From NCBI GenBank assembly GCA_910588045.1, contig CAJUPS010000103.1:1-10854 (forward strand): a stretch of 10,854 nucleotides of DNA. Reading direction: 5' to 3'. Below the pieces are notes generated by a model. It saw only the letters and a program-made list of their open reading frames with translations, did not search any database and had not been told where the DNA came from. This document shows positions 6,500 to 10,854 of the stretch, piece by piece (positions within the stretch are counted from its first letter, which is position 1; the number at the start of each line of letters is the position of its first letter). The DNA comes from an uncultured Oscillospiraceae bacterium (lineage in GTDB: Bacteria > Bacillota > Clostridia > Oscillospirales > Oscillospiraceae). A program made the translations under genes and the position numbers.

Positions 6500-8494
6500 A
6501 TGGATACTTTTACAAGCACACCTGAAAAGATTGCCCGGATGCAGGAGCTGATTTCTGTCATGAAGCGGGAATCGGACGCGTATTACGGGAAAGACCGCCC
6601 GATCGTGAGCGACCGCACGTATGATAAGCAGTTTGATGAGCTGGCGGAACTGGAGAGGGAGACCGGCGTCATTTTCCCCCATTCCCCCACGCAGGTGGTG
6701 TCGGGAGCGGTCCTGGACAGCCTCAATAAGGTCCGGCACATCCGTCCCATGCTGTCGGCCAACAAGACAAAATCCATTCCCGAGCTCTGCGAATTTGCAG
6801 AAAAGGCACTGCCTCTGGAAAACAGCGACGTCATGGTCAGCTGGAAGGAGGACGGACTGACGCTGGTCCTGCGCTATCTGAACGGAGCTTTGACCCAGGC
6901 CATCACGCGGGGGACGGACGGCGAGGTGGGGGAGGACGTGACGCACACGGTCAGGACCTTTCAAAATGTTCCCGTGCATATCCCCTATCCGGACGAGGTG
7001 GAGATCCGGGGGGAGGGCGTGATCTCCTGGAAAACCTTCTCGGAAATCAACGAATCTCTCCTGGAGCCCTACAGCCACCCCCGCAATCTGGCGGCGGGGA
7101 GCGTCCGGCAGCTGGACTCCAACGTGGCAAGGGACCGGAAGCTGGAGTTCATCGCCTTTGAGCTGCTTCTGCCGCAGACGCCAACAAAGCACGAACAATT
7201 TCAGATGCTGTCCGCCTTTGGCTTTCACGTGGTGGAGCATCGCCTCTGCTCCCCCCGTGATTTGCCGGGCGTGGTGGAGACGTTTGTCCCGGAGGACTAT
7301 GCGTATCCCGTTGACGGCCTCATTGTCGAATACGACGACAGTGTCTTTGGCCGCTCCCTGGGGGCGACGGGGCATCACGAAAATCTGCGCATGGCGCTGA
7401 AGTGGGCGGACGACACCGTGGAGACGACATTCCGCGGCGTGGAGCTCCAGACCACCCGCACGGGACGGATCAGTCTGGTGGCGCTCTTTGACACCGTTGT
7501 CCTCGACCACACCAAGGTCAGCCGCGCGACCCTCCACAATTACTCCTACTTCCAGGCGCTTCACCTGGGACTTGGGGATACCATCGCCGTCTACAAGGCC
7601 AATAAGATTATTCCCGCCATTGATGACAACCTGACCCGCAGCGGAACCTATCAATTGCCGGATGTTTGTCCCTGCTGCGGCGTACCGGCCAAACTGGTCT
7701 CACCCAATGAATCCCTGTTCCTCTACTGCCAGAATGCGGACTGTCCTGCCAAGCGGATCAAGCAATTTGTGCACTTTGTGTCCCAGGACGGGGCAAACAT
7801 TGTGGGCCTGAGCACCTCCACCTTGGAGAAGCTTGTGGATACGGGGTATGTAAAGCACTTTGCCGACATCTACCACACGAAGGAGTACACCGAATATCTG
7901 GAAAAGCTGGATGGCCTGGGGGCGAAATCCATCCAGAAGCTGCTTGCTGCAATAGAGAACAGCCGCGCCCTGCCGCTCTCCAACCTTTTGATCAGTATGG
8001 GTATTCCGCTGCTCGGGAAAGCCTCCTGCCGCACCATCGAGAAGTATTTTGGCGGCAGCCTGGAGGACTTCTGCGCCGCGCTGGACGCCAGGTTTGATTT
8101 TACCGCCCTGCCGGACTTTGGGGAGACGACATCCGCCAGTATTTATGGTTTCTTCTCCGATCCGGCCAATGTGCTGGAGTGGGACCTGCTTCTGAAGGAG
8201 ATCACGGTCATTCCCCCTGTCATTGAATATGAGGATTCCCCCCGGTCTGTCTTCAAAGATAAGCGGGTCGTGGTAACCGGTACGCTCAAGAACTACAGCC
8301 GGGAGAGCATCAACATCCGCCTGCTGGAGCTTGGCGCCACCCCGTCGGGGTCCGTCAGCAAGAAGACCGACTATGTGGTCATCGGCGAAAAACCCGGAAG
8401 CAAGGCGGACAAGGCCCGGCAGCTGGGGGTCCCGGTCCTGACGGAGGAGGAATTTGAAAAGCTGGCATCGCAGTCCCAGGAAGACTCCGATTGA
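6500..8494 (+). CDS. ligA: NAD-dependent DNA ligase, divergent LigA paralogue
   Basis: 664 residues (E. coli LigA 671), with the full LigA plan. The Ia domain that binds NAD+ has YYGKDRPIVSDRTYD at 28-42: Tyr28, Asp38, Tyr41 and Asp42 match E. coli Tyr22, Asp32, Tyr35 and Asp36, but His23 is replaced by Tyr29. The AMP-accepting lysine is Lys116 in WKEDG; motif III RGE is at 170-172; Arg195 and Arg203 match the LigA PRN..RQLD arginines; motif V lysine is Lys301. In motif IV, where LigA has DGVVIK, this has DGLIVE: Glu277 takes the place of catalytic Lys290, with spacing to Lys301 (24) identical, so it is not an alignment slip. An OB fold, a Cys4 zinc finger (390/393 and 410/415), helix-hairpin-helix repeats (about 435-540) and a BRCT domain (about 583-656) follow. 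GGAGG is 8 bases before the ATG. It is divergent from the patatin gene. It may be a second, specialised ligase rather than the housekeeping one; reduced or conditional activity is possible. Confidence 0.88.
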   Translation: MDTFTSTPEKIARMQELISVMKRESDAYYGKDRPIVSDRTYDKQFDELAELERETGVIFPHSPTQVVSGAVLDSLNKVRHIRPMLSANKTKSIPELCEFAEKALPLENSDVMVSWKEDGLTLVLRYLNGALTQAITRGTDGEVGEDVTHTVRTFQNVPVHIPYPDEVEIRGEGVISWKTFSEINESLLEPYSHPRNLAAGSVRQLDSNVARDRKLEFIAFELLLPQTPTKHEQFQMLSAFGFHVVEHRLCSPRDLPGVVETFVPEDYAYPVDGLIVEYDDSVFGRSLGATGHHENLRMALKWADDTVETTFRGVELQTTRTGRISLVALFDTVVLDHTKVSRATLHNYSYFQALHLGLGDTIAVYKANKIIPAIDDNLTRSGTYQLPDVCPCCGVPAKLVSPNESLFLYCQNADCPAKRIKQFVHFVSQDGANIVGLSTSTLEKLVDTGYVKHFADIYHTKEYTEYLEKLDGLGAKSIQKLLAAIENSRALPLSNLLISMGIPLLGKASCRTIEKYFGGSLEDFCAALDARFDFTALPDFGETTSASIYGFFSDPANVLEWDLLLKEITVIPPVIEYEDSPRSVFKDKRVVVTGTLKNYSRESINIRLLELGATPSGSVSKKTDYVVIGEKPGSKADKARQLGVPVLTEEEFEKLASQSQEDSD

Positions 8495-8523
8495 AACTTT
8501 TGATGCGTCCCGGAGGTGTTTTC

Positions 8524-9846
8524 ATGCCCATTGCCAAAAAATTTTCAGACCGGGAGAGACGGCGGACCGAGGCGGAGCCAGTCTGTCTCTCCCCGGTGCG
8601 CCGGGTGGACCGGGTGGCGGCGGAGGAGCGGGTCTGCGCCATCACCTTCGATGATGGTCCCTGCGGTCTGCCGGCCCTGCCGGACCGTTTCCGGGGGAAG
8701 CCCCTGACCTTGGTGCTGGCGGAGATCCTGGAGCACTTTGGGGCCCGCGGGACCTTCTGCGTGGTGGGTGACACCGCGGGGAACTATCCGGACCGCCCTG
8801 GAAAGCCCGGGTCCCCCAGCTGGAACGGTCTGGCCTTCGACCACCTCCCCGATTTCGGCCAGGACGTCCGGGGCGGCGTAGTCCACTGCCCGGAGTTGAT
8901 CTCCCGGCTGCTTGCGGGCGGACACGAGATCGCGGGGCACAGCTACACCCACGTGCCCTTTGGCCGGACCTCCCTGCTCCGCAGCGGGCGGCGAAGTCAG
9001 CCGGACCTGGAGGCGGTGCTGGCGGACCTGCGGCGTCTGCACAGGGCGATGGAGACGGGGTGGGGGTATCCTCTGCGGCTGAGTCGTCCTCCCCGGCGGG
9101 TGGACGCCATCAAGGGCGGGTTTACCAGCTACGATGCCTTTGCCCTCATGGGGTATCACTACCTGGCCTCCAGCTTCGACGGGGCGGGGCGGCTGCCCCT
9201 GACTGGCTACGCATCGGAGGTGGAGGCCGCCTGGCGGCCCATGGAGCGGCTGCTGCTGGAGGACCCGGATGCCCTCCGGGGGCAGATCATCTCCCTGCCG
9301 GACGGCTACAACATGGCCCGCCGGACCCCGGTGACCGACAGTCTGGAGAAGCAGCTTCGGCTGCTCAGCGACCTGGGGTACAAGGTGCTCCCCGTCTCGG
9401 AGCTCTTGGAGCGCGCCCCCTTCCGGGACGTGGCGGCCGACAGTCCGGCGGGCCGGGGAGCCCGGCGGCTGCTGGGACTGGGCTGGTGCGCCGTCTACCG
9501 GGACAACACCGTCCGGCCCGACGCGGTCCTCACCCGAGGAGAGCTGGCGATGATGGCCTTTGGCGGCGAAACCGTCCGCCGCAGGATAGAGCTGGTGCGA
9601 TCCGGCCGTGCCCCCTTCCGGGACATGGGGCCCCGGGACTCCTACGCGGCGGCCGCCGCCCAGGCGGTGGAGGCGGGGGCCATCTCCGCCGTGAACGGGA
9701 GGTTCCGCCCGGAGGATGCGGTATCCCCGGTGGACCTGGCGCAGTTTTGCGCCACCCGTCTGGGCCGCACGCCGCCCCTGGAGCGCTGGGAACGGATCAC
9801 CCACGGGGAGTTTTTTGCGCTGGTCACGGCGCTGCTGGAGAAATAA
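8524..9846 (+). CDS. NodB-type polysaccharide deacetylase with C-terminal SLH repeats
   Basis: 440 residues. Residues 36-290 form a carbohydrate esterase 4 (NodB) domain, the family that removes acetyl groups from peptidoglycan, chitin or xylan: motif 1 TFDDGP (41-46, Asp43/Asp44), motif 2 HSYTH (139-143, metal His139 and His143) and motif 3 RPP (188-190). Motif 5, normally L-H, reads SLPDG (257-261) without histidine. The stretch 80-120 is a long insertion. Residues 298-345 and 363-412 are S-layer-homology-like repeats (APFRDV..., APFRDM..., each closing near an LTRGE/SPVDL segment), and 411-440 looks like a third, shortened one. SLH domains anchor proteins to the cell wall, yet there is no signal peptide at this start. 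ATG 8524 has GGAGG 7 bases upstream (8512-8516); earlier starts (TTG 8491, ATG 8503) lack one. It lies 29 bases after the ligase with no terminator between, so co-transcription is likely. The gene is very rich in G+C (48 of 60 at 9181-9240). Confidence 0.85.
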   Translation: MPIAKKFSDRERRRTEAEPVCLSPVRRVDRVAAEERVCAITFDDGPCGLPALPDRFRGKPLTLVLAEILEHFGARGTFCVVGDTAGNYPDRPGKPGSPSWNGLAFDHLPDFGQDVRGGVVHCPELISRLLAGGHEIAGHSYTHVPFGRTSLLRSGRRSQPDLEAVLADLRRLHRAMETGWGYPLRLSRPPRRVDAIKGGFTSYDAFALMGYHYLASSFDGAGRLPLTGYASEVEAAWRPMERLLLEDPDALRGQIISLPDGYNMARRTPVTDSLEKQLRLLSDLGYKVLPVSELLERAPFRDVAADSPAGRGARRLLGLGWCAVYRDNTVRPDAVLTRGELAMMAFGGETVRRRIELVRSGRAPFRDMGPRDSYAAAAAQAVEAGAISAVNGRFRPEDAVSPVDLAQFCATRLGRTPPLERWERITHGEFFALVTALLEK

Positions 9847-9859
9847 TGGGATCCACAAC

Positions 9860-9913
9860 AAAAACCGCGTCGTCCTCCCTGGACTGTCTCTCCGTCCAAG
9901 GGGGCAACGCGGT
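9860..9913. terminator. Bidirectional terminator between convergent genes
   Basis: ACCGCGT (9864-9870) pairs with ACGCGGT (9907-9913), enclosing a second stem built on CCCTGGAC and GTCCAAGGG (one bulge). On the minus strand it is followed by a run of five T (9864-9860), a good terminator for the lipoprotein gene. On the plus strand it is followed by CTTTGTT, a weaker end for the deacetylase. Confidence 0.7.
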
Positions 9914-9918
9914 CTTTG

Positions 9919-10794
9919 TTATCTCTTCAAAATGACCTCGACGATTTCTGCCGTAGCATTGTCGGGGTAGTATTTGATCTGCCAGGGGCAGGGGGGATAG
10001 ACAACGGGTTCCGGTTCCTCTGCCGGATTGTCCGCCGAGGGCTCTTCGTCATCCGGGAGGTCCTCCTCCGATGTGTTTTCCTCAGGCTCTCCGGAGGGCT
10101 CCTCCGCCTGTGCGTTTGGTTCCCCCTCGGGGGAGTCCGCCTCCGATTCTGCTTCCGGTTCCGCCTCCTGTCCGTCCTCCTCCGCTTTTAGGTCTGCCTC
10201 TAATGTGGCCTGCTGTTCCATTTCGGCCTGACACATCTCCTGCCAGAGTCCCTCCACGGCGGCCAGGACGTCCTCGCGGGGGGTGTCATAGGAAAACCGG
10301 GCCGTCTGCTTCTCCAGCTCCTCGCGGACGGCCAGCCGCAGCAGGTCCACCAGGGATTGGCTGTCGGAGATCGTAATCAGGGAGGAGACGTCCTCCGCGT
10401 CCTCCCGGTAGGACATCGTGCAGGTGATGGTGCTGTAGTTGGTGCCGCTCTCATAGTCGAAGAGGAGGTCTTTCAAGAGGTAGGAGCCCAGGGTGGTTTC
10501 CCTGCGGACTTCCTCCCGCGCGGCGCGGGCCTGCTGGTAGGTCCAGGACTCCCCATAGCAGCGGATGACGCCCTCCTCCGCGTGTTCCTCCACGAGGAGG
10601 AGGAGGGAGTTGACCAGATCCTGGTAGTTGTCCACGCGGAGGGTGTCCTCCGCGCCGGAGTCCCAGTAGCGGTCGGCGTAGGGTTCTACAACGCTGTAGG
10701 AGCGCTCCAACAGGGCGGTGCAGCCGGACAGCAGGCAGACCGCCAGCAGCAGGCTGGCGGCCTGCCCGGCCGCCCGGGGGGGATTTTTTTTCAT
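9919..10794 (-). CDS. Putative lipoprotein with acidic low-complexity tract
   Basis: 291 residues, function not recognised. The N-terminus is a clear lipoprotein signal: KKN and an Arg, a hydrophobic stretch SLLLAVCL, then lipobox LSGC with Cys25 as the lipidated residue, so the protein should be anchored to the outer face of the membrane. Residues 26-195 look like a mixed helical domain (EPYADRYW, NYQDLVNSLLLLVEEH, a TTLGSYLLKDLLFDYES segment). Residues 203-263 are a disordered acidic stretch with 27 Glu/Asp out of 61, plus Pro, Ser and Ala. The last 28 residues (PPCPWQIKYYPDNATAEIVEVILKR) turn ordered again and look like a strand pair. The start at 10794 is fixed by an excellent AGGAGGTGA site at 10799-10807; the upstream frame start at 10833 would precede the signal peptide with 13 residues. 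It is convergent with the deacetylase and probably the last gene of a leftward unit beginning outside the window. Confidence 0.82.
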   Translation of the reverse strand: MKKNPPRAAGQAASLLLAVCLLSGCTALLERSYSVVEPYADRYWDSGAEDTLRVDNYQDLVNSLLLLVEEHAEEGVIRCYGESWTYQQARAAREEVRRETTLGSYLLKDLLFDYESGTNYSTITCTMSYREDAEDVSSLITISDSQSLVDLLRLAVREELEKQTARFSYDTPREDVLAAVEGLWQEMCQAEMEQQATLEADLKAEEDGQEAEPEAESEADSPEGEPNAQAEEPSGEPEENTSEEDLPDDEEPSADNPAEEPEPVVYPPCPWQIKYYPDNATAEIVEVILKR

Positions 10795-10824
10795 CTTTTC
10801 ACCTCCTACAATATAGATTACGGT

Positions 10825-10853
10825 AAAAGGCACGGCAGCCAGCCGTGTCTTTT
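10825..10853. terminator. Bidirectional terminator-like hairpin upstream of the lipoprotein gene
   Basis: AAAAGGCACGGC (10825-10836) and GCCGTGTCTTTT (10842-10853) form a 12-base-pair stem with one G-T pair and an AGCCA loop. The GC core flanked by A and T runs gives an intrinsic terminator on either strand. It lies 18 bases before the lipoprotein ribosome binding site; I find no usable promoter in the space between, so it may act as an attenuator in a leftward operon. Confidence 0.6.
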
Positions 10854-10854
10854 G

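Noticed and set aside
6472..6525. 17-codon leader peptide ORF overlapping the ligase start (begins MIRLNGGK)
   Set aside because: Its AAAGGAG is only 2 bases from the ATG and is part of a stem, and the composition shows no attenuator pattern such as runs of one amino acid.
6437..7654. 405-codon open frame opposite the ligase
   Set aside because: It overlaps the LigA active-site domains and shows no recognisable domain; it is a mirror of GC-rich codons.
8545..9861. 438-codon open frame opposite the deacetylase
   Set aside because: The plus strand carries recognisable NodB and SLH motifs and a good ribosome binding site; the antisense product is Pro-, Gly- and Arg-rich with no motif.
10808..10824. 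TATATT on the minus strand as a -10 for the lipoprotein gene
   Set aside because: It lies 3 bases from the ribosome binding site, so transcription would begin at or past that site, and no -35 is seen.

Overview
The window reads as a chromosomal segment of a GC-rich, low-GC-phylum-type Firmicute, most likely a gut clostridium of the Oscillospiraceae kind (Flavonifractor, Intestinimonas, Lawsonibacter and relatives). This is an inference from strong AGGAGG-type ribosome binding sites, a YgfK-type oxidoreductase, a lone SEDS protein, an S-layer-homology protein and high G+C in most genes. No tRNA, rRNA, CRISPR array or insertion sequence is visible. There are six genes.

Layout: 1-273 is a non-coding leader packed with perfect short hairpins. 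274-3228 (+) is ygfK, a 984-residue flavin and iron-sulfur oxidoreductase associated with selenium-dependent molybdenum hydroxylases and anaerobic purine/urate breakdown; it ends in a clean intrinsic terminator. 3352-4521 (+) is a RodA/FtsW-family peptidoglycan polymerase with its own extended -10 promoter. A large nested inverted repeat (4548-4615) separates it from the convergent gene at 4614-6185 (-), a patatin-like phospholipase with a long C-terminal extension that looks like a non-catalytic phospholipase-D-like sensor fold. A 314-base divergent promoter region follows, then 6500-8494 (+), an unusual NAD-dependent DNA ligase paralogue. 29 bases after it is 8524-9846 (+), a NodB-type deacetylase with S-layer-homology repeats. 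A bidirectional terminator separates this from 9919-10794 (-), a lipoprotein with a long acidic tract.

The most interesting part is 4.6-8.5 kb. The patatin resembles the membrane-attacking CapV effectors of anti-phage systems. The ligase keeps almost the whole LigA plan but carries Glu where the motif IV catalytic lysine should be. The two genes diverge from promoters whose -10 regions are a perfect 12-base inverted repeat, each sitting inside its own small palindrome, which suggests one regulator could control both. The patatin gene is also visibly poorer in G+C than its neighbours. Together this suggests an acquired two-gene module, possibly defensive, but no nucleotide cyclase or other known partner is in the window, so that is a hypothesis.

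The flanking genes (ygfK, the SEDS protein, the deacetylase, the lipoprotein) look like ordinary chromosomal genes with separate transcription units and do not form a common pathway.
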